A stretch of 19,766 nucleotides of DNA, taken from Spirogloea muscicola. Lineage: Eukaryota; Streptophyta; Zygnematophyceae; Spirogloeales; Spirogloeaceae. The number at the start of each line of letters is the position of its first letter. The first letter of the stretch is position 1. Of the stretch, positions 1 through 6,980 are shown piece after piece. The DNA lies in NCBI GenBank assembly GCA_009602725.1, contig WELB01000167.1:287320-307085 (forward strand), written 5' to 3'. The translations under genes were made by a program, and so were the position numbers. The notes under the pieces are model-generated. The model was not told the DNA's origin and did not search any database. It worked only from the letters and a program-made list of their open reading frames with translations.

Positions 1-1
1 T

Positions 2-225
2 GCGGCCTCCGGCTTTCGTCAGGGGGATAGTCTACCGGCAGCTAGTCTGTCGGATGTGAGGCTCCTCACTCGTAACTACTAACTGGTCCATCCTCCCCCG
101 TTCTGCCATAGCCTCTTCAGGCCCCGCAGTCGCTGCTTAGCTCGTAGTTTGGCCCCTTCGAACCTTGTCAATTCTTTTCGGGCTGGCTTCTCACAGCCCT
201 TGCCCCCATTGGGAGAGCCACTTCT
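2..225 (+). pseudogene. Retrotransposon 3' end (type A) with 3' UTR tail
   Basis: Codons 2-82 read AASGFRQGDS...LSDVRLLTRNY then TAA, homologous to the last residues of the RT/RLE ORF (AASGLRSGV...LLTRGY). A ~140-bp 3' UTR follows and ends in the tail at 148-225, with hairpin arms GGGCTG (180-185) and CAGCCC (194-199). The copy runs off the left edge, so its true 5' limit is unknown. Confidence 0.85.
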
Positions 226-226
226 T

Positions 227-690
227 CTAGCAGCTCGAGAATTGGTCGTAGGACGGGTCGACAAGACCCCCATCCACACATCCGGCCCTCCTTCCCCTCC
301 CCCCCCGGATCTCTCCTGCCACTGCTGCTGCTCCACTCCTCTAGCAGCTCCTGAAACGGATGCAGGCCAGGTCGACAAGGCCCTCCGCGGCACTTCCGGC
401 CCTTCTCCCCCTCTTCCCTGCCATCCCTCCTGCCACGGCTGCTGCCCCACTCCTCCTCTAGCAGCTCCAGCAGGACAGGTCGACAAGGCCCCATTTCCTT
501 CTGCCCCAATCGGCACTTCCGGCCCTCTTTCTCTCCCCCTCCATTCCTCCTGCCACTGCTGCTGCCTCACTCTTCTAGCAGCTCCAGAAGTGGACGCAGG
601 AAAGGCCCCCAGGGGCACTGCCGGCCCTTCTCCCCCCCCGGCCATCCCTCCTCCTACCTTTGCTGCTGCCCGAGCGCCCAACGCCCCATG
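227..690. repeat. Minisatellite, about four units of 114-117 bp, C/T-rich
   Basis: The anchor CTAGCAGCT recurs at 227, 341, 458 and 575 (periods 114, 117, 117). Each unit also holds a GTCGACAAG-type core (missing in the fourth), a C-rich run with TCCGGCCCTC-type sequence, and TCCTGCCACTGCTGCTGC. The plus strand is pyrimidine-rich and stays open in one frame giving proline/serine-rich text, but the composition explains that. It begins exactly where a retrotransposon tail ends (CACTTCTT at about 218-226). Confidence 0.85.
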
Positions 691-732
691 CGTGTCGGTA
701 GCCAGCGGGAAGAACTCGTCTTTCCGCGGATG

Positions 733-1210
733 ATCAGCACGATGACCCTGCGGAGCTGGCTGCCCACATGCTCCGCTGCGAGCACGGGGGCGAGCGGACC
801 GGTTCACACGACCTCTTGCGAGACGGCATGCAGGGTGTGTTCATGGAGGCCGGCTACAAGGTGGCCGTGGAAAATACGTCAACCATCCAGCTGGGCGCAG
901 ATGGACAGCTCCAACCCGGCGCGCTGACCTAGTCGCCATCCCGCCCGGAGGAGGTCGACACCCTGTGGCACGACAGGGGCTGTGAAAGGGAGGCCGATTC
1001 TAGCCGTACAAACGTCCTGTTAAGTGGGTAATGAGCTGGCTAAGTGGGACACTAATATCGCCGAGTGAGCACATGCATATCTGACAAGCCAAGGAGGAGG
1101 TCCGCACATCATCGTGGATGTGGCGACCGCAGATTGCATTGACTCCGCCAACCCCGCCAAGTCGGCGTCGGCTGCTGGGCACGCGGTCGGTTTGGCGGCC
1201 CGGGCGATGA
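733..1210 (+). pseudogene. Decayed zinc-finger/RLE fragment of the retrotransposon
   Basis: Reads AELAAHMLRCEHGGERTG, SHDLLRDGMQGVFMEAGY and VAVENTST, homologous to the zinc-motif end and following segment of the large ORF. It shifts one frame to RRADLVAIPPGGG near 920, is interrupted by about 110 bp of unrelated sequence (about 980-1090), and resumes as HIIVDVATADCIDSANPAKS, the second nuclease motif. Downstream it is cut off by an inverted 3' tail at 1209. Confidence 0.8.
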
Positions 1211-1460
1211 AGAGAAGAAGTGGATCTCCCAATGGGGGCAAGGGCTGTGAAAGCCAGCCCGAAAAGAATGACAAAGGTTCGAAGGGGCCAAATGACGGAG
1301 GGGCCTAAAGCGCTATGTCAGACTGGGGGGATGAGGGACCACTCAGTAGCGACGAGTGAGGAGCCTCAGATCCGATAGACTAGCTGCCGGAAAACAATCC
1401 CCTTGTCGAAATCCAGAGGCTGCAGAGAGCACGGCCAGCACGCAGATGCAAGGCGTGTGC
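1209..1460 (-). pseudogene. Retrotransposon 3' end (type A), inverted
   Basis: On the minus strand: AHALHLRAGRAL, a small deletion, AASGFRQGD...LSDLRLLTRRY, stop, 3' UTR, then the tail with GGGCTG...CAGCCC-type hairpin near 1238-1262. Its closest visible relative is the plus-strand copy ending at 19166. Confidence 0.8.
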
Positions 1461-1461
1461 C

Positions 1462-1545
1462 ATAACAAGGTTCGAAGGGGCCAAAAGCGCTGGCACCGAG
1501 CTTGGGTAGGATGAAGTACTCAATAATTACGAGTGAGGAGCCGAA
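1462..1545 (-). repeat. Short truncated retrotransposon 3' end (type A)
   Basis: Minus strand reads RLLTRNY, stop, then a shortened 3' UTR ending at the GGCCCCTTCGAACCTTGT motif. It adjoins the previous copy at 1461 in the same orientation and lacks the hairpin tail. Confidence 0.65.
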
Positions 1546-1720
1546 ATGCTCTGTTTCTCTGACCTGAGGTTGCTTAGCAGGGGTTACTGAGTGCTTCGTA
1601 GCTGCTTAGTTTCCTTTTGTGCTTGTCTTTCTTAGTGCTTCCCCTGGCCCCTTCTCGTACTTTGTTCAAGTTTTAGGCTGGCTTTTCCCAGCGCCTATCC
1701 ATTATGGGCGCGCCCTTCTC
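1546..1720 (+). pseudogene. Retrotransposon 3' end (type B) with tail
   Basis: FSDLRLLSRGY, TGA, then a 3' UTR beginning GTGCTTCGTAGCTGCTTAG, then the tail with TAGGC...GCCTA arms near 1673-1696 and ATGGGCGCGCCC after it. The first arm pair is A-T here instead of G-C. Confidence 0.75.
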
Positions 1721-2450
1721 CTTCAAAGACTGGAAGGAATACTAGAAGGCATATGACAAAGCCCTCTGCCACCAGCTAAAGCTCGACCAGTTTGGCTGGT
1801 GCAAAGGGGCAAGGGCTGCAGAAAGCCAGCCCAGAAAAACTGGATAAGGTCCGAAGGTACAGCAAAGCCAAGTCATACGGTTATGCAAGTGTGTGCCAAA
1901 TAGGTGGTCGCTAATTGCTAGTCAAAAACTGCAATTTGTTGTAGCTAGCAGCCCTTATTGTCCTTTGGGGCTTGCCTCTCCAGAGGCCAGCCCCAAGGGA
2001 GAGCCACTTTCTCCAGAGAGAGATACTCTTCCAGTTCCCCGGAGCCACCGTCCTCGATGTGGCTCTCCCTCTCTGCAGGGCTCTAAGCCTTGCATCTGCA
2101 TTTAAGCCGTGCCCTGGCTGCCACCTCCAGCTATCGGTACGAGGATCCGGCTGCTAGTACTTCCGACATGGGGCTGCTAAGTAGGGATTACTGAGCTGCC
2201 ACCTGCAGTAATTGCTCCTTCCTGCGTGCCATACGCTTCTGGACCTTGTCAACTTCTCTGTGAGCTGGCCCTTTGCAAAGGACAGGTTCGCAGCCCTCAT
2301 CCTTTTTGAAAGGGTAACTTTTCCTTCTGATTGAAGGAGGGGCCGAGGGCTGCGGATAGCCAGCCATGCATTTTCTGAATAATGCTAGTCTCCAACTCTA
2401 CTCGTGTCCCCCTTAGCCAGCTCATTGCCCTGTTACCAAGTATTTTGTAA
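1721..2450. repeat. Degenerate repeat mosaic
   Basis: Contains an inverted tail (1795-1850, minus; GGGCTG/CAGCCC arms), an old plus-strand 3' end at about 2040-2200 ending ASTSDMGLLSRDY and stop, and another inverted tail at about 2336-2370 (minus). Between these no coding or other structure was recognised. Confidence 0.55.
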
Positions 2451-2505
2451 GGCTCGAATTGACCGCCCTTCCATTTTCATGCGCACCGCGCCCCTTCTCT
2501 CTAGT
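2451..2505 (+). repeat. Short dispersed repeat, TTGAATTGGCC family
   Basis: CTCGAATTGACCGCCC followed by TTTTCATGCGC and a CCGCGCCCC run. The same order occurs at 3985-4030 (beginning CTTGAATTGGCCGCCC) and 19674-19730 (CTTGAATTGGCCTCCC, then CATTTCATGCGC). It is distinct from the hairpin tail but lies close to tails in the two later copies. Confidence 0.6.
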
Positions 2506-2719
2506 GTGCTGGCCCTCTCAGCTGCCGATGTTTGTGAAGGAGCGCGACTCGCTTTCAAGTGACAACGTAGCACTGCTAGCAACCACCAGTGGCGCCTTCC
2601 CAGTGCTCCCACCCACCCCCTGCCAAGCATACGCTGCTCTTTGCACCTCCACTCAACAACTGCAGCATCTCACCTCATCACCTGCGCCGTATCCTGTCGA
2701 TCACATCGAGCAACCTTTC

Positions 2720-2860
2720 TTGATGGCGCGCGCGTTGCATCTGCGTGCAAGTCGCGCTGTGGCTGCAGCCTCTGGCTATAGACAGGGGACCCGTTACCGG
2801 TAGACTAGTTTCTCTGACCTCCGGCCGCTCAACAGGGGATATTGAGCACCCTGTGGCCAC
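2720..2860 (+). pseudogene. Retrotransposon 3' end (type B), with internal stop
   Basis: Reads ARALHLRASRAVAAASG, YRQGTRYR, stop, TSFSDLRPLNRGY, stop. It matches the last ~45 residues of the large ORF with one in-frame TAG. Confidence 0.75.
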
Positions 2861-2879
2861 TTGATTCGCGGTGTTAGAA

Positions 2880-3160
2880 AGGCAAGCGCGGCCAGAGTAA
2901 CTGGTGGCTGGGAGAGGCCAGCCCAAAAGACAAGGGCTGAAGGAGTCGGAGTGCTAAGGACTGAGACAGCAGTAAGCGAACTCTCAGTAAGCTCTCGTCA
3001 GTAGATGCAAATCTGAGTAGCTAGCAGGCGGAAAGACGTCGCCCTGACGGAAGCCGGAGGCCGCCGCCAGAGCGGCCTGCGCGCAAGTGGACCGCAAAAG
3101 CTAGGGACCGCTGCAAAGAGACGGCCAGGCCCATCCGGAAAACTTGGGCGAGGGACCCGG
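2880..3160 (-). pseudogene. Retrotransposon 3' end plus UTR and tail, paralogue of the 17877-18260 copy
   Basis: Minus strand: SLAQVFRMGLAVSLQRSLAF, VHLRAGR, then a frameshift, 3' UTR and a tail with GGCTGG/CCAGCC arms near 2905-2925. UTR, tail and a short stretch beyond (AAGCGCGGCCA near 2882) recur at 17877-18010, so the two loci share more than the transcribed end. Confidence 0.75.
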
Positions 3161-3164
3161 CGAC

Positions 3165-3332
3165 ATGGAAGAAGGGCTCGCCCATTGAGGATAGGGACTG
3201 GAAAGAGCCAGCCCAGAAAAGAATGAACAAAGGACGAGAAGGGGCCAGGGAAAGTACAAAGAACAACAAGCACAGAAAAGAAACGAAGCAGCTACGAAGC
3301 ACTCAGTAACCCCTGCTAAGCAACCTCAGGTC
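3165..3332 (-). pseudogene. Retrotransposon 3' end (type B) with tail, inverted
   Basis: SDLRLLSRGY, TGA, the type B UTR with CTTCGTAGCTGCTTCG, and a tail with GGGCTGG...CCAGTCC arms (one G-U type pair) near 3194-3216. Its tail end touches the truncated 5' edge of the copy at 3160 directly. Confidence 0.72.
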
Positions 3333-3335
3333 AGA

Positions 3336-3545
3336 AGAAGTGGCTCTCCCAGTGGGGGCAAGGGCTGTGAGAAGCCAGCCCGAAAAGAATTGACAAGGTT
3401 CGAAGGGGCCAAACTACGAGCTAACGAGTCAGAGTCAGAGAGACTGGGTTCCTGGAAGCGGGTCCCCTGGCCAGAGCCAGAGGCAGCAGCGAGGGCTCTG
3501 ACATGGAAGCCAGGCTGCTCGCTCTGCTGCCCGTGGCGGCGGGTT
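3336..3545 (-). pseudogene. Internally deleted retrotransposon 3' end, inverted
   Basis: Minus strand: RRRHGQQSEQPGFHV, then directly RALAAASGSGQGTRF. The segment present elsewhere between these (SLAQVFRMRLAISLQRSL..HLRAG) is missing. The 3' tail at 3336-3415 differs at one position from the tail at 148-225. Confidence 0.72.
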
Positions 3546-3550
3546 AGAAA

Positions 3551-3640
3551 GCCGTGTTGACCGTCCATTCTTTTTTGGGCTGGCTTTGCCAGCCCCTCTT
3601 CTCTATGGGCGCGCATTTCTTTTAACCGGGCAAGAGGTCC
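3551..3640 (+). repeat. Solitary retrotransposon tail with perfect hairpin
   Basis: GGGCTGGC (3577-3584), loop TTT, GCCAGCCC (3588-3595): a perfect 8-bp stem. It is followed by CTATGGGCGCGC, the usual post-hairpin motif. No ORF end precedes it. Confidence 0.75.
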
Positions 3641-3666
3641 AGAGTGGACAGGTGTACCTCTGAAGA

Positions 3667-3860
3667 AAGAGAAGAAGTGGCTCTCCCAATGGGGGCAAGG
3701 GCTGTGAGAAGCCAGCCCGAAAAGAATTGACAAGGTTCGAAGGGGCCAAACTACGAGCTAAGCAGCGACTGCGGGGCCTGAAGAGGCTATGGCAGAACGG
3801 GGGAGGATGGACCGCTTAGTAGTTACGAGTGAGGAGCCTCACATCCGACAGACTAGCTGC
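3667..3860 (-). pseudogene. Retrotransposon 3' end (type A), nearly identical inverted partner of 1-225
   Basis: Minus strand: SLSDVRLLTRNY-type end with in-frame stop, 3' UTR and tail. Across about 190 bp it matches the copy at 30-225 with very few differences, in opposite orientation about 3.5 kb away. Upstream it breaks at 3860 into unrelated sequence. Confidence 0.8.
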
Positions 3861-3984
3861 CGCGGGGCCTGAAGAAAGGGGTAATTGGAATACACGAAGG
3901 CCCAATGGCCAAGTCCGAAGGATGCGACACCCGTTCGGTCCCCTGTACTTATTGTCTTTGTATTTTGCACTAGATTCTGCCTGA

Positions 3985-4264
3985 AGGCTTGAATTGGCCG
4001 CCCCTTCCCTGTAGTTTCTCTTTTCGGCACCTTCTTTGGGGCTTTGGATATTGTCCATTCTTTTTGGGCTGGCTTGGCCAGCCCCTCTTCTCTCAGGGGC
4101 GCGCCAATCCCTCGCTTGGCCAGCCCCTCGTCTCTCAGGTGCCGCTCCGCTCCGCTCAACACGAGTTACTTGTGGAGCACCCAGCCTCGCGGAGAGCGTG
4201 GTCCCGTTTGCGCACCTGGCCGTTTGCGCACCTGGCGCACCTCTACCGACTCGTGGGCGCAGGC
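3985..4264 (+). repeat. TTGAATTGGCC repeat followed by tandem hairpin tails
   Basis: Begins with the short dispersed repeat (3985-4030). A tail follows with GGGCTGGC (4066-4073), TTG, GCCAGCCC (4077-4084), then a partial second copy of the tail (TTGGCCAGCCCCTCGTCTCTCAGG, about 4116-4139). This segment supplies the N-terminal codons of the large ORF, which are therefore not genuine element protein. Confidence 0.7.
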
Positions 4265-6685
4265 GCGATACTTGGCGGAGGTCGACAAGGGGGCCTTCAC
4301 GGAGCAGCTGCGCGCCCGCCTCGAGGAGCACCTCCAGCCTGCGGCCCGGCTCCCCGAGCTGCACGACATGCAGCTGGCTTTGGCCATGCTGACCAAGGTC
4401 ATTGCGCAGAGGCCACAGTGCTTGGCACGGGCCACCCCACCGTCCCCACGCGTGGACACCTCACCCAACGAGTAGGCGCAGTCCTCTGCACAAGCAATCT
4501 CATTGCTTTGCAGAAGGACAGCGGGGGAGTGCGTCCTATCTCGATGGGGGAGGTTCTGTCGCGCCTCGTGGGGCGCACCCTAATCATGCAGATTCAGGAC
4601 GATGCCCAGGCGCACTTCCATCCCCACCAGTTTGGGGCTGGGATGCGTGCTGGCGCTGAGACCCTGGTGCACGGAGTACGAGCGGCACTGGACGTCAACC
4701 CCCATTGGCTGGCCTTGAGCGTGGACGTACAGAATGCCTTCAACGCTGTGGATCGGCAGGTTATTGCCGAGGAGCTAAGGCAGTACTTTCCCACCCTCCT
4801 CCCTCACTTCCGATGCATGTATGGCTCGCCATCTGCATTGTTGTGGGGGGCAGGGAGTTCTTTGGCTGTTTTGCAGTCAAAGACGGGGACACGGCAAGGT
4901 GATCCAATGGGAGGTTTTCTCTTCGCTCTGGCGCATCACCGTGCTTTGCGCAACACGGCGAGCGCTCACCCTGGCGTTCTCCTCCCGAGTTACGCGGATG
5001 ATACCACGCTCCTCGGCCCCCCAGTGGAGGTGCTGCAAGCTTTCGGCACGCTTCAGCACCAGCTCCAGCTTATTGGGCTTGGGGTCAATCCGGCTAAGTG
5101 CTCCGCCTGGTCCCCTATTGGCATCCCTCTTTCCCTCTTCTCCTCGTTGCCTACATCTTGTCAGACTCCAGAGGGCGGCTTGAGGATTTTGGGAGTGCCA
5201 CTAGGGGACCCGTCTTTCTCGGAGGGTGCTGTCCTTGCGCGTCTCCAAGGATACATGCAGGTCCTGCCAGAGCTCCCACGCCTTGGGGACTCTCAGTTGG
5301 CAGTGGCCATTTTGACCAGGAGTGTGGCACAGCGGCCGTGTTACCTCCTGCGTACGGTCCCACCGTCGGTCAGCTTGGATGCTATCTATGCATCCATTGA
5401 TGTCAAGCTTCAGCAATGCCTTGCTGATCTGATTGCTCACCCACTCCTAGAGCAGTCTCCAGCAGCACTGGTGCAATGTACGCTGCCCATACGTCACGGT
5501 GGGCTTGGTTGTCGCCCCTTGGTCCGCTTATGCAGACCAGCGTACCTTGGCTGCTGGGCTCAGGTGGCCTCGTCCATATCTGGACGATTCCTCCTTGAGC
5601 AACAACGTGTGTTGGCGCCTCACATCAGTAACGTGGTTCAGGGGAGTCTGCCTTTCCAAGTGACTCTCAAAGCATGCCAACAGGACCTCTTTGCCGCATA
5701 CCCGCCTCTGGTGAATGAGCCTGTTAGCTTTGCTGCCTGGGCTGACGTTTCTGATGTTAAGGCTCAATCGCGGTTTTCCCGTGCTGCAGACGAGCAACCA
5801 CTGGAGCATCTCCGGAGTCTCCTCCAAGGGGATGCTCGAGGCCAGGCTCGGCTCCTATCTGTTTCGTCTCTGGGAGCGTCTGAGTGGCTCCGCGCTTTGC
5901 CTTTGCATGCGGGCTTGCGGATGGAAAATGCTTTGTTTTGCGATGCTATGCGCCGCCGTCTTGGCTTACCATCCCTGTGCTTGGCAGGGGTGACCCAATG
6001 TGAATGTGGGCTTATTGAGCATGATGCAGTGCTCATGGGTGACCACATGCTCAGGTGTGCCAAAGGCAGTGAGCGCACGGGCTCCCACAACCTCCTACGT
6101 GACGCCATGTATGGCATCGTCAAGGAGGCGGGATATCAAGTGGCGTTGGAGAGCACCGGGGTGATGCCCGTCCAGCTCCGCAACGGGGTCCCTCGGACGA
6201 GGCGTGTCGATCTGGTCGGCGTCCCCCTGGGAGGTGGCAAGCGGCTTCTCATGGACGTTGTCCTAACCGACAGCTTCCGGACGAAGGGCCCCGTAACTTC
6301 TGAGACCGGCTATGCCGTGAAGGTGGCCGAACAGAAGAAGTTGCACAAGTACAAGGACCACCCGGCGGGTGATACCTTTTACCCCCTGGCCATGGACATC
6401 CATGGGTGTTACGGGGGTCGGTGGTCCTCGTTACTTTCGCTGCTGGCATCTCAAGCTGACCAGCGGCGCCGGGAACAGGGTGCAACCCTTCCCGGTGGCT
6501 CGGTGCCTTTGGGTCTTGTGTCCTGCTACCGTATGCGTTTGTCTATGTCGCTACAGCGTTCCCAAGCGCTTGCTTTGCATCGCCGCGCTGGTCGTGCCCT
6601 TGCAGCAGCCTCTGGCTTGCGCAGCGGGGTTGCTCTTCCTCCCCTCAGCTCATCTGACTTCCTACTGCTGACACGGGGTTACTAA
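3989..6685 (+). CDS. Reverse transcriptase / restriction-like endonuclease ORF of an R2-like non-LTR retrotransposon (5' chimeric)
   Basis: Uninterrupted 898-codon frame. Family role: copies element RNA into nicked chromosomal DNA (target-primed reverse transcription). Seen, in order: RT entry motif GGVRPISMGEVLSRLVG near residue 178; motif A SVDVQNAFN with Asp246; motif B TGTRQGDPMGG near 299-309; catalytic YADD at 335-338; KCSAWSP and GLRILGVPLG after it. A zinc motif follows, C671-x-C673-x12-H686-x3-C690, then a restriction-like endonuclease with RVD (D741), MDVV (D756) and KKLHKYK (783-789), and a C-terminal extension ending LLTRGY. The first ~160 residues are not family sequence: they read through a repeat tail and, in the wrong frame, a piece of a sister element. 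The Met at 3989 is therefore only the ORF boundary, and the genuine protein begins near 4480, truncated before the RT. No N-terminal DNA-binding domain or APE nuclease is present. The long open frame suggests a young copy, but without its 5' end it is probably not autonomous. Confidence 0.88.
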   Translation: MNWPPLPCSFSFRHLLWGFGYCPFFLGWLGQPLFSQGRANPSLGQPLVSQVPLRSAQHELLVEHPASRRAWSRLRTWPFAHLAHLYRLVGAGAILGGGRQGGLHGAAARPPRGAPPACGPAPRAARHAAGFGHADQGHCAEATVLGTGHPTVPTRGHLTQRVGAVLCTSNLIALQKDSGGVRPISMGEVLSRLVGRTLIMQIQDDAQAHFHPHQFGAGMRAGAETLVHGVRAALDVNPHWLALSVDVQNAFNAVDRQVIAEELRQYFPTLLPHFRCMYGSPSALLWGAGSSLAVLQSKTGTRQGDPMGGFLFALAHHRALRNTASAHPGVLLPSYADDTTLLGPPVEVLQAFGTLQHQLQLIGLGVNPAKCSAWSPIGIPLSLFSSLPTSCQTPEGGLRILGVPLGDPSFSEGAVLARLQGYMQVLPELPRLGDSQLAVAILTRSVAQRPCYLLRTVPPSVSLDAIYASIDVKLQQCLADLIAHPLLEQSPAALVQCTLPIRHGGLGCRPLVRLCRPAYLGCWAQVASSISGRFLLEQQRVLAPHISNVVQGSLPFQVTLKACQQDLFAAYPPLVNEPVSFAAWADVSDVKAQSRFSRAADEQPLEHLRSLLQGDARGQARLLSVSSLGASEWLRALPLHAGLRMENALFCDAMRRRLGLPSLCLAGVTQCECGLIEHDAVLMGDHMLRCAKGSERTGSHNLLRDAMYGIVKEAGYQVALESTGVMPVQLRNGVPRTRRVDLVGVPLGGGKRLLMDVVLTDSFRTKGPVTSETGYAVKVAEQKKLHKYKDHPAGDTFYPLAMDIHGCYGGRWSSLLSLLASQADQRRREQGATLPGGSVPLGLVSCYRMRLSMSLQRSQALALHRRAGRALAAASGLRSGVALPPLSSSDFLLLTRGY
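4265..4475 (+). pseudogene. Fragment of a sister retrotransposon ORF (post-RT segment)
   Basis: Frame 3 here reads ...LRARLEEHLQP..LPELHDMQLALAMLTKVIAQRP...PPS and stops at 4473-4475. This aligns with the sister segment inside the neighbouring ORF at about 5235-5365 (LARLQGYMQVLPELPRLGDSQLAVAILTRSVAQRP...PPS), which lies downstream of the RT catalytic motifs. The fragment is out of frame with the large ORF and out of order (a post-RT piece placed before the RT). It is therefore the broken remainder of another copy that the 4470-6780 element joined. Confidence 0.72.
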
Positions 6686-6780
6686 GAGCGCCCTGGCTGT
6701 CTAGCCTGTGGCTCCGTCATGAACACCTGTATGCATCTGGCTGGCTTTCACAGCCGCTTTTTAATATCAGCAGCCGCTTG
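4470..6780 (+). mobile_element. 5'-truncated RLE-type non-LTR retrotransposon
   Basis: Body of the best-preserved family member. The left edge is taken near 4470, where a frame homologous to the far end of the RT domain stops and the RT entry motif starts. The right part is a short 3' UTR after the TAA at 6683-6685, containing GGCTG...CAGCC (about 6739-6755) like the hairpins of the other copies. The segment ATATCAGCAGCCGC at 6764-6777 recurs at 19592-19605, so the end probably lies near 6780. No poly(A) tail or target-site duplication was recognised. The boundaries are inference. Confidence 0.75.
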
Positions 6781-6824
6781 AGCAGTCCCCAGGGGCGCTG
6801 GCGGCGAACGCGGGTTTCGGTCGT

Positions 6825-6980
6825 GCCTTAGCTACAGCCTCTGGCCCTGGCCAGGGAACCCGCTACCAGGGGACCAGTTTCTCCGACCTGCGGCTGCTTG
6901 ACAGGGGTTTACTGAGTGTTCCGTAGCTGCTTGCTTCCCTGTGTGCTTCAGCGCTTTCCCTGGCCCCAAAGCTCCGAGGC
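6825..6980 (+). pseudogene. Retrotransposon 3' end (type B)
   Basis: ATASGPGQGTRYQ-type text, TSFSDLRLLDRG, an early stop from an added T in the RGY codons, then the type B UTR (GTGTTCCGTAGCTGCTTGC) to CCTGGCCCC. The tail hairpin is missing; the repeat stops here and unique sequence begins. Confidence 0.65.

Noticed and set aside
227-690. CRISPR array
   Set aside because: The period is ~115 bp with units similar along their whole length; there is no short repeat/unique spacer pattern, and the setting is eukaryotic.
149-733. 194-codon proline/serine-rich plus-strand ORF
   Set aside because: It is a retrotransposon tail read into a C/T-rich minisatellite; the low-complexity pyrimidine strand avoids stops by composition. 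Its first residues recur at the other tail copies.
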